Of a stretch of DNA of 64,000 bases, positions 1-9,476 are shown piece after piece. Every line of letters begins with the position of its first letter. Positions within the stretch are counted from its first letter, which is position 1. The stretch lies in NCBI RefSeq assembly GCF_002803155.1, contig NZ_NNBP01000005.1:310001-374000 (forward strand), given 5' to 3'. Both the position numbers and the translations under genes were made by a program. The DNA is from Streptomyces sp. CB02959 (GTDB lineage Bacteria > Actinomycetota > Actinomycetes > Streptomycetales > Streptomycetaceae). The notes under the pieces were generated by a model that saw only the letters and a program-made list of their open reading frames with translations, was not told the DNA's origin and searched no databases.

Positions 1-1
1 C

Positions 2-1543
2 CTCTCCGTCCTGATGCTCAGCCTGCTGATCGTGGTGCTGGACAACTCCATCCTCAACGTGGCGATGAAGACCATCGCGACCCCGTCCCCCATCGGCATC
101 GGCGCCACCCAGAGCGAGCTGGAGTGGGCGATCAACTCCTACACGCTGGTCTTCGCCGGGCTGCTGTTCACCTCGGGCCTGCTCGGCGACCGGCTCGGCC
201 GGAAGAAGGTCCTCCTCTTCGGCCTGGCGGTCTTCGGCACCGGCTCGGTGCTCGCCGCGGCCTCCGCCTCGCCCGCCCAGCTCATCGCCTTCCGCGCCCT
301 GATGGGCCTGGGCGGCGCCTTCGTCATGCCGGCCACCCTCGCCATCCTGATGAACGTCTTCGAACGCGACGAGCAGCCCAGGGCGATCGGCGTGTGGGCC
401 GGCGGCGTGGGGTTGGCCATCGCCGTCGGCCCGATCGCCGGCGGGCTGCTGCTGGACCACTACTGGTGGGGTTCGGTCTTCCTGATCAACGTCCCGATCG
501 TGCTGTTCGCGCTGGTCACGATGGTGATCCTGGTGCCCGACTCCAGGGACCCCGCCCCCGGGAAGCTGGACCCGGTCGGTGTGCTGCTCTCCGTGGTCGG
601 CCTGGTCCTGCTGGTCTACGGGATCATCAAGGGCGGCCAGCTTGCCGACTTCTCCGACCCCGAGGTGCTGGTCACGGTCCTCGGCGGCCTGGCGGTGCTG
701 GCCGGTTTCGTGGTCCACCAGAAGCGCAGCGACCACCCGTCCATCGACATCGGCTACTTCCGCAAACCCGCCTTCTCGGCCGCCGTCGCCGCCATCGCGC
801 TGGTCTTCTTCGCGCTGATGGGCGTCACGTTCTTCATCGTCTTCTACGTCCAGAGCGTGCGCGGCTACACCCCGCTGGAGTCCGGGGTGCTGATCCTGCC
901 GCTGGCCGCCGCCCAGCTGATCTTCGCGCCCCGGGCCCGGCTCGCGGTGGACCGCTTCGGGGCCCGCGCGGTCTGTACCGTCGGCATGCTGGTGGTGGCC
1001 GTCACGATGGCCGGGATGCTGCTGCTGCGCACCGACACCCCGATCTGGGTGCTGGAGGTGCTGTTCTTCCTCCAGGGCACCGGGATGGCGCACATCATGC
1101 CGCCGGTCACCGTCGCGATCATGCAGTCGCTGCCGCGCGAGAAGGCCGGTTCCGGCTCGGCGCTCAACAACATCTTCCGGCAGGTCGGCGGCACCCTCGG
1201 CGTCGCCGTCCTGGGCTCGCTGCTCTCCACCAGCTACCGCGACGGCATCCAGGGCACCCTCAACGCGCTGCCCGGCGTGCCCGGCCCGGTGCGGACCGCG
1301 GCCGGCGAGTCCATCGAGGCCACTCTCGGCCTCGCCGCCCGGCTCCGCCCGCTCGCCGCCCGCGCGCTGACCGCCAAGGCCGACGACGCCTTCCTGCACG
1401 CCATGCACGTCACGGCGCTGGGCTCGGCGGTCGTCTCGATGGTCGGGGCCGTGGTGGTCGCGGCGTTCCTGCCGGGCAAAATGGGCCCGGCCCCGCATGC
1501 GGCGGAGCCGAGGGGCGGACGGAAGGCGGGCGCAGCACGATGA
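2..1543 (+). CDS. DHA2-family MFS drug-efflux transporter (5' end outside window)
   Basis: Proton-driven multidrug exporter of the 14-helix DHA2 (EmrB/QacA) type in the cytoplasmic membrane. The frame is open to the left edge, and the first visible residues already lie inside helix 1 (LDNSILNVA signature), so the true start lies upstream. Numbering from the first in-window ATG, motif A (GDRLGRKK) lies near residues 58-65, motif B ([13 protein letters not shown]) near 94-106 and motif C ([14 protein letters not shown]) near 130-143. More than ten hydrophobic helices follow, and the C-terminal tail is short and basic. The stop overlaps the start of the next gene (a TetR regulator) by four bases, so the two are probably co-transcribed and the regulator is a likely local repressor. 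The substrate cannot be deduced from sequence. Confidence 0.93.
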   Translation, partial: LSVLMLSLLIVVLDNSILNVAMKTIATPSPIGIGATQSELEWAINSYTLVFAGLLFTSGLLGDRLGRKKVLLFGLAVFGTGSVLAAASASPAQLIAFRALMGLGGAFVMPATLAILMNVFERDEQPRAIGVWAGGVGLAIAVGPIAGGLLLDHYWWGSVFLINVPIVLFALVTMVILVPDSRDPAPGKLDPVGVLLSVVGLVLLVYGIIKGGQLADFSDPEVLVTVLGGLAVLAGFVVHQKRSDHPSIDIGYFRKPAFSAAVAAIALVFFALMGVTFFIVFYVQSVRGYTPLESGVLILPLAAAQLIFAPRARLAVDRFGARAVCTVGMLVVAVTMAGMLLLRTDTPIWVLEVLFFLQGTGMAHIMPPVTVAIMQSLPREKAGSGSALNNIFRQVGGTLGVAVLGSLLSTSYRDGIQGTLNALPGVPGPVRTAAGESIEATLGLAARLRPLAARALTAKADDAFLHAMHVTALGSAVVSMVGAVVVAAFLPGKMGPAPHAAEPRGGRKAGAAR

Positions 1544-2208
1544 GCCGGGTGGCGGAAGACCGCGGGCGGACGGCCGGAGCGCGCACGGGCGGGGCGGTCC
1601 CCCGGCGCCGGGGCCGTCCGCGCAGCGCGGCGGCCGACTCCGCCATCGTCGAGGCGGTGCTCCACCTGATCGAGGACGGCGTCCCGATAGCCGAGCTGTC
1701 CATGGAGCGGATCGCCCGCGAGGCCGGCGTGGGCAAGGCCACGCTGTACCGCCGCTGGTCCGGCAAGAGCGCGCTGCTGCTCGACGTGATGCGGTCGCTG
1801 GAGGCGCCCTGCCCGCCGCTGGAAGGTGGCTCGGTCCGCGACGACCTGGTGCGGCTGCTGGAGTTCCTGCGCCGCCGGGGTCTGGCCAAGCGCAGTTCGG
1901 CCATGCTGCGCACCGTCGTCAGCCACGTCCGGACCCAGCCCGAACTGTGGGCGGAGTACCACGAGACGGTTGTCCGGGCCCGGCACGAGGCGCTGGTCGC
2001 GGTGCTCCGGCGCGGGGTGGCCACCGGCGAGATCCGCGCCGACCGGGACCTGGAGACCCTCGCCGACCTCTTCGTCGGCCCGATGCTGGCGCGCGCCCTC
2101 CTCCACGAGTGGAAGCAGCTCCCCGAGGGGCTCGCCGAGGACATCGTCGACACGGTGCTGGAGGGCGTCCGGCCGCGGCCGGACGCGCCCGGCGCCGACC
2201 CGGCATGA
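1540..2208 (+). CDS. TetR/AcrR-family transcriptional regulator
   Basis: Predicted DNA-binding repressor of 222 residues. A basic N-terminal arm (RRRGRPRS) leads into the TetR helix-turn-helix near residues 35-85, with the recognition-helix pattern [13 protein letters not shown]. The helical ligand-binding region that follows resembles TetR_C domains in actinobacterial efflux regulators. The start was chosen because its ATG overlaps the TGA of the upstream MFS gene (ATGA), the usual translational coupling in this genome. Being the second gene of an efflux operon suggests it represses that pump in response to a substrate-like ligand. That role is inference from context, and I see no clear palindrome inside the window to assign as its operator. 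Confidence 0.9.
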   Translation: MSRVAEDRGRTAGARTGGAVPRRRGRPRSAAADSAIVEAVLHLIEDGVPIAELSMERIAREAGVGKATLYRRWSGKSALLLDVMRSLEAPCPPLEGGSVRDDLVRLLEFLRRRGLAKRSSAMLRTVVSHVRTQPELWAEYHETVVRARHEALVAVLRRGVATGEIRADRDLETLADLFVGPMLARALLHEWKQLPEGLAEDIVDTVLEGVRPRPDAPGADPA

Positions 2209-2447
2209 CGGCGCGACGACCCGCGCCGGACTCCGTATGACCGGACCATGCCCGTTCTGTCACAGCCGCTGTCACGAACCGCCGGACCGGAACCCCGGGC
2301 CGCGGGCATGCCGTCCTCTCCTGCGGGAACGCAAAGACGGGTCAGGCGGAACGCGGATCTAAGAAAGCGTTTCACGGCCATCACCTAGGGTCGATGATCA
2401 CAGGTGAGGCGCACCGGAGCAGCGCGGCAGGCAGTGAGGACAGCGGT

Positions 2448-3467
2448 ATGGCGCAGGCGTACATGACGGAGCCGGGGCAGGGTCAGGGGTCCGAGCGGGC
2501 CGGTGCCCGGTCCGGGCGCCTGCGGAACTGGTGGCGCCGCGAAGGGATGTGGCGGCGCGGCATCGTCCTCGCGGTGCTCGCGGTCCTCCTCGGGCTGGCG
2601 ATGGTGCTGCATGCCCGGATCCCCAACACCGTGGGGAACTTCGGCAGTCTGCTGGAGACCTTCCTGCCGTGGCTGGGGCTGGGCGTCCTGCTGCTGCTGG
2701 TCTGCGCCCTGCTGCGCCGCTCGGCGACCGCGCTGGTGGCGCTGCTGCTGCCGGTCGTCGCCTGGGTCGGCCTCTTCGGCGGGCAGCTCACCGACAAGTC
2801 CGGCACCGGCGGCAACCTCACCGTGCTCACCCACAACGTCGACGCGGGCAACCCCGACCCGGCGGGCACCGCCCGCGACATCGTGGCGTCCGGCGCCGAC
2901 GTGGTCGCCCTGGAGGAGCTGACCGGCAGCGCACTGCCCTCGTACCGCAAGGGCCTGGCCGAGACGTACCCGTACCACACCGTGCAGGGCACCGTCGGGC
3001 TGTGGAGCAAGCGCCCGCTGACCGACGTCCGGCCGGTCGACATCAAGATCGGCTGGGTCCGGGCGCTGCGCGCCACCATCACCGCCCCCGACGGCCGGCA
3101 GATCGCGGTCTACGTCGCCCACATGCCGTCGGTACGGGTCAACGTCGACAAGGGCTTCACCGCCAACCAGCGCGACGGCAGCGCCCGCGCCCTCGGCGAG
3201 GCGATCTCCGCCGACCCGGTGCAGCAGGTCATGCTCCTCGGCGACCTCAACGGCACCATGAACGACCGCTCGCTGGCCCCGCTGACCTCGCAGCTGCGCT
3301 CCGCCCAGGGCGCGGCGGGCGACGGCCTCGGCTTCAGCTGGCCGGCGAGCTTCCCGATGGCCCGGATCGACCAGATCCTGGTGAAGGGGATCGACCCGGT
3401 CAAGGCGTGGGTGCTGCCGGCGACCGGCAGCGACCACCGGCCGGTGGCGGCCACCGTGAAGGTCTGA
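2448..3467 (+). CDS. Membrane-anchored endonuclease/exonuclease/phosphatase (EEP) family protein
   Basis: 339-residue protein with three hydrophobic segments (about residues 37-55, 68-85 and 88-106) followed by an EEP-fold catalytic domain, so the catalytic part is probably outside the membrane. EEP motifs are visible: HNVD, the metal-binding glutamate in ALEEL, GDLNGT and the C-terminal SDHRPV catalytic His. The superfamily covers nucleases, sphingomyelinase-like and inositol phosphatases, so the substrate is unknown. An ATG with GAGGA seven bases ahead (2436-2440) was preferred over an in-frame ATG 54 bases upstream that has no ribosome-binding site. It is monocistronic: a 239-base gap precedes it and a strong hairpin follows. 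Confidence 0.82.
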   Translation: MAQAYMTEPGQGQGSERAGARSGRLRNWWRREGMWRRGIVLAVLAVLLGLAMVLHARIPNTVGNFGSLLETFLPWLGLGVLLLLVCALLRRSATALVALLLPVVAWVGLFGGQLTDKSGTGGNLTVLTHNVDAGNPDPAGTARDIVASGADVVALEELTGSALPSYRKGLAETYPYHTVQGTVGLWSKRPLTDVRPVDIKIGWVRALRATITAPDGRQIAVYVAHMPSVRVNVDKGFTANQRDGSARALGEAISADPVQQVMLLGDLNGTMNDRSLAPLTSQLRSAQGAAGDGLGFSWPASFPMARIDQILVKGIDPVKAWVLPATGSDHRPVAATVKV

Positions 3468-3500
3468 GAGCGGCCGGCGCGCCCGCGCCCCGCAGGGAAG

Positions 3501-3554
3501 AGCCCGCGTCCGGGCGGGCGGCCACACCGGCCGTCCGGTCGACGCGGGCTTTTC
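3501..3554 (+). terminator. Rho-independent-type terminator after the EEP gene
   Basis: AGCCCGCGTC (3501-3510) is exactly complementary to GACGCGGGCT (3541-3550) and is followed by TTTTC. The GC-rich loop can pair internally. It sits 34 bases after the EEP stop codon. Confidence 0.75.
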
Positions 3555-3660
3555 ACGTCCCGTTTTCACGTCGGAATACCGGGGCTGGGAGACTTTGTTC
3601 CGAAAGCGAACTTAGGCCTCCGCGCTCCGCACCGCGCACCCCCACCCCGAAAGGCTCTCC

Positions 3661-4893
3661 ATGCCCTTGGCTCTGCTCGCGCTCGCGATCTCGGCCTTCG
3701 GTATCGGCACCACCGAATTCGTGATGATGGGCCTGCTGCCCGACGTCGCGAACGATCTGGGCACCTCGGTGCCCACCGCCGGCTACCTCGTCTCCGCCTA
3801 CGCCCTCGGCGTCGTCATCGGCGCACCCCTCCTGACCGCCCTCGGCTCCCGCGTCCCCCGCAAGCGGATGCTGGTCGCGCTGATGGCGGTCTTCACGGTC
3901 GGCAACCTCGCCTCCGCCCTGGCCCCCACCTTCGGCCTGCTGATCGCCGGCCGGCTGCTGGCCGGCCTCCCGCACGGTGCGTTCTTCGGCGTCGGTGCGG
4001 TGGTCGCCGCCCGACTGGTGCGCGAGGGCCGCCAGGCCCGCGCGGTGGCCACCATGTTCCTCGGCCTGACCATCGCCAACATCGTCGGCGTGCCCGCGGC
4101 CACCCTGCTCGGCCAGCACCTCGGCTGGCGCGCCACCTTCCTCGTCGTGGCCGCCATCGGCCTGGTCGCGATGGCCTCCCTGGCCCGGCTGATCCCGCCG
4201 CTGCCGGCCGAGGCGCACACCGGACTGGGCCGCGAACTGCGCGCCCTCGGCGACCGCCAGGTGCTGCTCGGCCTGCTCACCACCGTCTTCGGCTTCGCCG
4301 GGGTCTTCGCCGTCTACAGCTACCTGGCCTCGATGACGACCGCGGTCACCGGCTTCGCCGCCGGCTCGGTCCCGCTGGTCCTCGCCCTCTTCGGCATCGG
4401 CATGACGCTCGGCGCGCTGGCCGCCGGACCGCTCACCGACCGGGCCCTGCGCCCCACTCTCTACGGGTCCCTCGGCGCGCTCGCGCTGGTCCTGGCGGCC
4501 TTCCACTTCGCGGCCCCGGTGAAGTGGGCGGCGCTGGTCGGCGTCGTCCTCATCGGCGCCACCGGCTTCCTGACCACCACACCCCTGCAGATGCTTGTGA
4601 TGAACAAGGCGCAGCAGGCGCCCACCCTGGCCGCCGCCTCCAACCAGTCCGCGTTCAACCTGGCCAACGCGGGCGGCGCCTGGATCGGCGGGCTGGTCCT
4701 CTCGGCGGGCTGGGGCTGGACCTCGCCCACCCTGGCCGGCGCCGTACTGGCCGCCGCCGGCCTGGTGGTGGCGCTGGTGGCCGGCCTGCTGGACCGCGGG
4801 GCCCACGACGCCTCCCGGATCGTGGCGCGCGGCGGGGACGGCGAACCGGCGCCGGCGGACGGGCCCGCGGTGGCGGACTCCGTCGGCCGTTAG
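3661..4893 (+). CDS. DHA1-family MFS transporter (AraJ/Cmx-like)
   Basis: 410-residue, 12-helix major facilitator exporter. The N-terminus has the GTTEFVMMGLLPDVA signature of the DHA1 subgroup that contains AraJ, PbuE and chloramphenicol exporters. Motif A is degenerate here (GSRVPRKRML, near residues 61-70), and motif C-like glycines (GVPAATLLGQHLGWR) lie near 142-156. It is transcribed alone behind a hairpin terminator, with GAAAGG eight bases before the ATG. The upstream region contains GTTC-N7-GAAC (3597-3611), a weak possible operator. Drug or metabolite export is known for the family, but the substrate here is not inferable. Confidence 0.9.
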   Translation: MPLALLALAISAFGIGTTEFVMMGLLPDVANDLGTSVPTAGYLVSAYALGVVIGAPLLTALGSRVPRKRMLVALMAVFTVGNLASALAPTFGLLIAGRLLAGLPHGAFFGVGAVVAARLVREGRQARAVATMFLGLTIANIVGVPAATLLGQHLGWRATFLVVAAIGLVAMASLARLIPPLPAEAHTGLGRELRALGDRQVLLGLLTTVFGFAGVFAVYSYLASMTTAVTGFAAGSVPLVLALFGIGMTLGALAAGPLTDRALRPTLYGSLGALALVLAAFHFAAPVKWAALVGVVLIGATGFLTTTPLQMLVMNKAQQAPTLAAASNQSAFNLANAGGAWIGGLVLSAGWGWTSPTLAGAVLAAAGLVVALVAGLLDRGAHDASRIVARGGDGEPAPADGPAVADSVGR

Positions 4894-4937
4894 GACCGGC
4901 CCGGCGGACCGGAGCCGGACAGACCCCGGCCAGGTCC

Positions 4938-4984
4938 CGTCGTCATCTTCCCCGTCGTCGCCCGCGGACGGGAAGGTGACGACG
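4938..4984. terminator. Bidirectional hairpin between convergent MFS and nadE genes
   Basis: CGTCGTCATCTTCCC (4938-4952) pairs with GGGAAGGTGACGACG (4970-4984), a 15-bp stem with one G-U type pair and a 17-base loop, in the 99-base gap between two converging genes. Confidence 0.75.
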
Positions 4985-4992
4985 CGCCCTGG

Positions 4993-6747
4993 CTAGGCCC
5001 CCTCGCGCCAGTGGTTGGTGATCGGCAGCCGCCGGTCCTTCCCGAAGCCCTTGGCGGAGATCTTGGTGCCCGGCGGGTACTGGCGGCGCTTGTACTCGGC
5101 GTGGTCCACCATCCGCAGCACCCGGGTCACCAGCGCCGGGTCGAAGCCCAGCGCCACGATCTCCTCGCGGCCCCGGTCGCGGTCGACGTACAGCTCCAGG
5201 ATCCGGTCCAGCACCGCGTAGTCCGGCAGGGAGTCGGTGTCGACCTGGCCGGGCCGCAGCTCGGCGCTGGGCGGCTTGCTGATCGAGTGCTCGGGGATCG
5301 GCGGGGTCTGGCCGCGTTCGGCGGCGGCTTCGTTGCGCCAGCGCGCCAGCTCGTAGATGACGCTCTTGTAGACGTCCTTGATCGGGCCGTAGCCGCCGAC
5401 CGAGTCGCCGTAGAGCGTCGAATAGCCGCACGCCAGCTCGGACTTGTTGCCCGGCGCGAGGACCAGGTGCCCCTCCTGGTTGGAGAGCGCCATCAGGGTC
5501 GTGCCGCGCAGCCGCGCCTGGAGGTTCTCCTCGGCGAGCCCGGTCAGTCCCAGCGCCTCCATGTAGGCGTCGAACATCGGGCCGATCGGCACCGTGCGGA
5601 AGTGCAGCCCGGTGCGGCGGGCGAGTTCGGCGGCGTCGCCGAGGGAGTGGTCGGTGGAGTAGCGCGAGGGCATCGCGACCGCGTGCACCTGCTCGGCGCC
5701 GACCGCGTCGCAGGCCAGCGCGGCGACCAGCGCGGAGTCGATGCCGCCGGACAGCCCGAGCAGCACGCTGCGGAAGCCGTTCTTGGCGACGTAGGCGCGC
5801 AGCCCGACGACCAGGGCGGTGTAGATCTCCTCCAGGTCGCCGAGGCGTTCGGCCTGCCCGCCGAGGGTCTGCGGCGGGTACGGCGGCAGGGGGTCGGCGG
5901 AGAGCACGACGTGGTCCACCCGCAGTCCGTCGTCCAGCACCCCGGACGGCGGTTCCGGCGCGGCGGCGGGCAACTCCAGGTCGACCAGCACGCACCCCTC
6001 GGCGAACTGCGGGGCCCGCGCGATCACCCCGCCGTCCTTGTCGACGACGATCGAGTCGCCGTCGAAGACCAGCTCGTCCTGCCCGCCCATCATCGCGAGG
6101 TAGGCGGTGGTGCAGCCGGCCTCCTGGGCCCGCTTGCGGACCAGCTCCAGCCGGGTGTCGTCCTTGTCCCGCTCGTACGGGGAGGCGTTGACGGACAGCA
6201 GCAGTCCGGCGCCGGCGCTGCGCGCGGCGGGCACCCGGCCGCCCTCTTGCCACAGGTCCTCGCAGATGGCCAGCGCCACGTCGACGCCGTGGACCCGGAC
6301 GACCGGCAGGGTGTCGCCGGGGACGAAGTAGCGGAACTCGTCGAAGACGCCGTAGTTGGGCAGGTGGTGCTTGGCGAAGGTGAGCGCGACCGTGCCGCGG
6401 TGCAGCACCGCCGCGGCGTTCTGCGGGGCGCCGGCCGGTCGGCCGTAGCGGGGCAGCGCCTGCGCGCAGCGGTCGAGGTAGCCGACGACGACCGGGACGT
6501 CGCCCAGCCCCTCCGCGGCCAGCCGGGCGGCCAGCGCGGTCAGTGCCGCCCGGCTCGCCTCGACGAACGACGGGCGCAGTGCGAGGTCTTCGACGGGGTA
6601 GCCGGTCAGTGCCATCTCGGGGAACGCGACGAGGTGCGCGCCCTGGCCGGCGGCGTGCCGGGTCCAGTGCACGAGCGTCTCGGTGTTCCGGGTGATGTCG
6701 CCGACGCAGGAATCGATCTGGTTGAGGGCGAGACGAAGTTGAGGCAC
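4993..6747 (-). CDS. nadE: Glutamine-hydrolysing NAD+ synthetase
   Basis: Final step of NAD biosynthesis: ATP-dependent amidation of nicotinate adenine dinucleotide using glutamine-derived ammonia. The 584 residues hold an N-terminal nitrilase-fold glutaminase with the catalytic triad visible (Glu44 in FPEMALTGY, Lys126 in FAKHHLPNYG, Cys162 in LAICEDLW). The C-terminal synthetase domain has the pyrophosphate-binding loop SGGIDS at 333-338. The length fits the two-domain actinobacterial enzyme. The start MPQLRLALNQ aligns with the family N-terminus. It stands alone, downstream of two hairpins that end the multicopper oxidase transcript. Confidence is high because both domains and all catalytic residues are intact. 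Confidence 0.96.
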   Translation of the reverse strand: MPQLRLALNQIDSCVGDITRNTETLVHWTRHAAGQGAHLVAFPEMALTGYPVEDLALRPSFVEASRAALTALAARLAAEGLGDVPVVVGYLDRCAQALPRYGRPAGAPQNAAAVLHRGTVALTFAKHHLPNYGVFDEFRYFVPGDTLPVVRVHGVDVALAICEDLWQEGGRVPAARSAGAGLLLSVNASPYERDKDDTRLELVRKRAQEAGCTTAYLAMMGGQDELVFDGDSIVVDKDGGVIARAPQFAEGCVLVDLELPAAAPEPPSGVLDDGLRVDHVVLSADPLPPYPPQTLGGQAERLGDLEEIYTALVVGLRAYVAKNGFRSVLLGLSGGIDSALVAALACDAVGAEQVHAVAMPSRYSTDHSLGDAAELARRTGLHFRTVPIGPMFDAYMEALGLTGLAEENLQARLRGTTLMALSNQEGHLVLAPGNKSELACGYSTLYGDSVGGYGPIKDVYKSVIYELARWRNEAAAERGQTPPIPEHSISKPPSAELRPGQVDTDSLPDYAVLDRILELYVDRDRGREEIVALGFDPALVTRVLRMVDHAEYKRRQYPPGTKISAKGFGKDRRLPITNHWREGA

Positions 6748-6800
6748 CCCGCCAGTCTAATCGTCTTTCTGACGCAATGGGGGTGTGCGACGGCGCGCGG

Positions 6801-6831
6801 CGGCCCCCTGTAACACCGTTACCGGGGGCCG
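6801..6831. terminator. Strong hairpin between multicopper oxidase and nadE
   Basis: CGGCCCCCTGTAAC (6801-6814) faces GTTACCGGGGGCCG (6818-6831) across a 3-base loop with one mismatch. It is a second stem-loop behind the one at 6851-6885 and lies 54 bases upstream of the nadE start, so it could terminate readthrough or sit in the nadE leader. Confidence 0.5.
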
Positions 6832-6850
6832 CGAGGGGGCGGGGACGCCT

Positions 6851-6885
6851 CCGGTCGGCCCGGTGGAGCACACCGGGCCGACCGG
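6851..6885 (-). terminator. Terminator of the multicopper oxidase gene
   Basis: A perfect 15-bp inverted repeat, CCGGTCGGCCCGGTG (6851-6865) and its complement (6871-6885), with a 5-base loop lies directly after the oxidase stop codon on the minus strand. Confidence 0.75.
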
Positions 6886-6893
6886 AGCGAGGG

Positions 6894-8966
6894 TCACTTC
6901 CGCAGGTAGCCGAGGACCGTCATCATCCCCGACTCCGAGTGGTAGATGTTGTGGCAGTGCAGCATCCACAGCCCCGGGTTGTCGGCGTCGAAGTCGACCG
7001 CGAGGCGCCGACCGGGCCGCATGATCGTGGTGTCCTTGCGCGGCCCGCCGCCGGGGAGCGTGAAGCTGTGCCCGTGCAGGTGCATCGGGTGCCACATCGT
7101 GGTGCGGTTGCGGAACACCATCCGCACCCGCTCACCCTCCCGGATCGGATAGCGCTGCGCCGGGGTGTACGGGCGTCCGTTGATCGCCCAGTCGAAGCGC
7201 TTCATGTCGCCGGTGAGCTTCATGCTCAGGATGCGGTCCGGCTGCCGGGTCCGGGCCCGTACGCTCTCGTCCGCCCGGAGCAGGTCCGCGGTCGTCAGCC
7301 GCCCGTCCAGCTCCTTGGGGTGGGTCGAGGGCTCCGGCGCCCGGCCGCTCGCGGTGCGGAGCAGGGCCAGCGCGGTCTTGTCCCGGCCCTTGCCGTCGGC
7401 GACGGCGACCAGCGGGAAGACCCCGGACCCGGCGGTGACCAGGACGTCGTAGCGCTCGGCCATGCCGATGAGCAGCTGCTCGGCGCGGGCGTGCTCCACC
7501 GGGTTGCCGTCGGTGTGCGTCACCGTCATGTGGTGGCCGCCCAGCGCCACCCGGTAGGCGGTGTCACCGCCGGCGTTGATGAAGCGGATCCGGATCCGGT
7601 CGCCGGGCCGGGCCCGGAAGGTCTCGGGGTCCCTCCTCGTGCGGCCGTTGATGAGGTGGTAGGGGTAGTTCACGTTGCCGGGCATGCTGCCCAGTGCACC
7701 GCTGTGGCTGCTGTTCCCCAGGAGCAGGGAGGACCCTTTGTGGCCATGCTTGGGGCCGTTGTCGCGGCGCGCGCCGCGACTCGCCCGTGCCGTGGCCATG
7801 GACGCCGCGCCGACCGCCGCACCGGCGGTCATGCCGTGCAGGGGCAGGTTGCCCAGGCCGGCGGAGTTCAGGCTCTGGTCCGCCAGGTTCAGCCCCAGGC
7901 GGCCCAGGTCCGAACCGTTCATGTCGGGGAGGATCCCGTCGAGGTCCGGGAAGACCGGGGGCACCAGACCGGGCTCCGCCAACCTGCTGCCGCCCTCGCT
8001 GCGGCTGTTGTCGTCGCGGTGGATGGCGTTGCTGTTGCCGGTGTTGTTGCCGCTCTTGCTGTGACTGTTGTTACTGCTGTCGCTCTTACTGTGACTGCTG
8101 CTGCTGTCGCTGTGGCTCTTGCTGTGACTGCTGTCGCTGCTGTCGCTGCTGTGGCCGTTGTCGTTGCTGCTGTCGGCGCCGTGGCCGCCATGGCCCGGCC
8201 CCTGGCCATGGTTGTCGTCGTGTCCGTGGTCGGAGCCGTGCCCGTCCCCGTCGTCCGAGGCGGTGTTCCCGTGCATCGAGCCCCGGCCGTGGTTCAACTC
8301 GTTCAGCACGGCGTCCGGGTTGCCGCCGTCCACCCCGTCGAGCCAGTCGTCCAGCACGACGACCCACTCGTGGTCGTACTCCAGCGGCTCCCTGGGGTCG
8401 TCGACGATCAGTGGCGCGTAGAGGCCGTGGTCCTGCTGGACGCCGACGTGCGGATGCATCCAGTAGGTGCCGGGCTGGGTGACCCGGAAGCGGTAGTGGA
8501 AGGAGCCGCCGGGCCTGATCGCGCGCTGGGTGACGTCGGGGACGCCGTCCATGTCGTTGCGCAGCGGCAGCCCGTGCCAGTGCAGCGTGGTCGACTGCGG
8601 CAGGCTGTTGACGAAGGTCATCGACAGCGTGTCGCCCGTGGTGAGCCGAATCACATCGCCCGGCAGCCGGTCCCCGTACACCCAGGTGTCGACGGTCTCG
8701 CCGCCGATGTCGATCCGGGCCTTCCGAGCCTCGACGTGCAGTCGGCGCACCTGCCCGGAGGAGTTGCGCCGGTCCTCGCACTCGGCGACCTGCGGGCCGT
8801 GCGGGTCGACGTAGCGGCCGCTCCCGGAGCGGTTGTCGTCGTGCCGGGTGTCGGGGCGGGAGGCCGCGCCGGCGGCGCCGGCGGACGAGGCCAGCAGGCT
8901 GCCGCCGGCGACCGCGACTCCCGCGCCCAGTAGGGCGCGGCGGGAATGTGTGGGAAGGGAATCCAT
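6894..8966 (-). CDS. TAT-exported multicopper oxidase with Ser/His/Asp-rich insert
   Basis: Predicted secreted laccase/CopA-like oxidase of 690 residues that couples substrate or Cu(I) oxidation to reduction of O2 to water. A twin-arginine signal (SRRALLG, residues 8-14, then a hydrophobic Ala/Gly stretch) implies folded export. The copper ligand blocks are intact: HWHG 129-132, HPHVG 171-175, HPMHLHG 626-632, and HCHNIYHSESGM 670-681, which includes the type-1 Cys, His and axial Met. Between domain 1 and the rest lies a roughly 100-residue low-complexity insert (about 232-330), first His/Asp/Gly-rich and then Ser/His/Asp/Asn-rich, which family members of usual length lack. It may bind metal or act as a flexible linker; that is inference. 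The gene is transcribed alone, divergent from the DUF998 gene. Confidence 0.92.
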   Translation of the reverse strand: MDSLPTHSRRALLGAGVAVAGGSLLASSAGAAGAASRPDTRHDDNRSGSGRYVDPHGPQVAECEDRRNSSGQVRRLHVEARKARIDIGGETVDTWVYGDRLPGDVIRLTTGDTLSMTFVNSLPQSTTLHWHGLPLRNDMDGVPDVTQRAIRPGGSFHYRFRVTQPGTYWMHPHVGVQQDHGLYAPLIVDDPREPLEYDHEWVVVLDDWLDGVDGGNPDAVLNELNHGRGSMHGNTASDDGDGHGSDHGHDDNHGQGPGHGGHGADSSNDNGHSSDSSDSSHSKSHSDSSSSHSKSDSSNNSHSKSGNNTGNSNAIHRDDNSRSEGGSRLAEPGLVPPVFPDLDGILPDMNGSDLGRLGLNLADQSLNSAGLGNLPLHGMTAGAAVGAASMATARASRGARRDNGPKHGHKGSSLLLGNSSHSGALGSMPGNVNYPYHLINGRTRRDPETFRARPGDRIRIRFINAGGDTAYRVALGGHHMTVTHTDGNPVEHARAEQLLIGMAERYDVLVTAGSGVFPLVAVADGKGRDKTALALLRTASGRAPEPSTHPKELDGRLTTADLLRADESVRARTRQPDRILSMKLTGDMKRFDWAINGRPYTPAQRYPIREGERVRMVFRNRTTMWHPMHLHGHSFTLPGGGPRKDTTIMRPGRRLAVDFDADNPGLWMLHCHNIYHSESGMMTVLGYLRK

Positions 8967-9476
8967 GGGTTGGGCACCTCGTGGCGATGTCGGGGACGGG
9001 GAAGCGGGAGCGACCGCGGACTCCGGCGGCTGTGGGGATCCCCCTGGCCCGATGGGGGCACCTCGAACGTCGGACGGACGGAGGTGGGGCCGGGGGTGCC
9101 GGGTGGGCGGCCGGGTGTGCTCCTGCGCACTCAGCCGGCGGTCGGGCGGGGTGTGGCCGACGTGGCGGCCGGGGCTATCGGCCAGGGCCCGTGCAACGGG
9201 CGGCCGCGCCGCGCGGCGGCCTTGCGGTGATCACCCATCGCGGACCTCTCGACGACCGGAGACCTGGGGCCTGTCCGGTGGATCATGGCCGGGGCCGACC
9301 CCGATCCGCCGGACAGGCCCCAGGACGCACCCTCGCTCCCGGGGCACCGACCCCGTAGGTGGCCCATCGCGCCGCGCTCGCCGCGTCCGGTGGACCGTCT
9401 GCCTATTCTTGGCGTTCCCGCGCCCCCGGCGTATCCGGCATTCCGGACGCGCCGTCGGGACCACCCGAACACCAGG
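8967..9476. other. 510-bp divergent intergenic region
   Basis: This region separates the oxidase from the DUF998 gene and should contain both promoters. No convincing gene is visible. The one clear structure is the long palindrome at 9263-9324. Confidence 0.6.
9263..9324. repeat. Dispersed palindromic element, copy A
   Basis: A 22-bp inverted repeat (9263-9284 against 9303-9324, one mismatch) has an 18-base loop; its arm core is CCTGTCCGGTGGATC. The segment TGTCCGGTGGATCATGGCCGG also occurs at 62918-62938, again followed by the complementary arm, so this is an intergenic repeat rather than a chance hairpin. It could act as a terminator or be a small mobile palindrome. Confidence 0.7.

Noticed and set aside
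124..1500. Long second-frame reading across the first MFS gene that continues into the TetR gene
   Set aside because: It is Arg/Pro/Gly-rich shadow translation; the MFS frame has all transporter motifs, and only the part from 1540 is a real protein.
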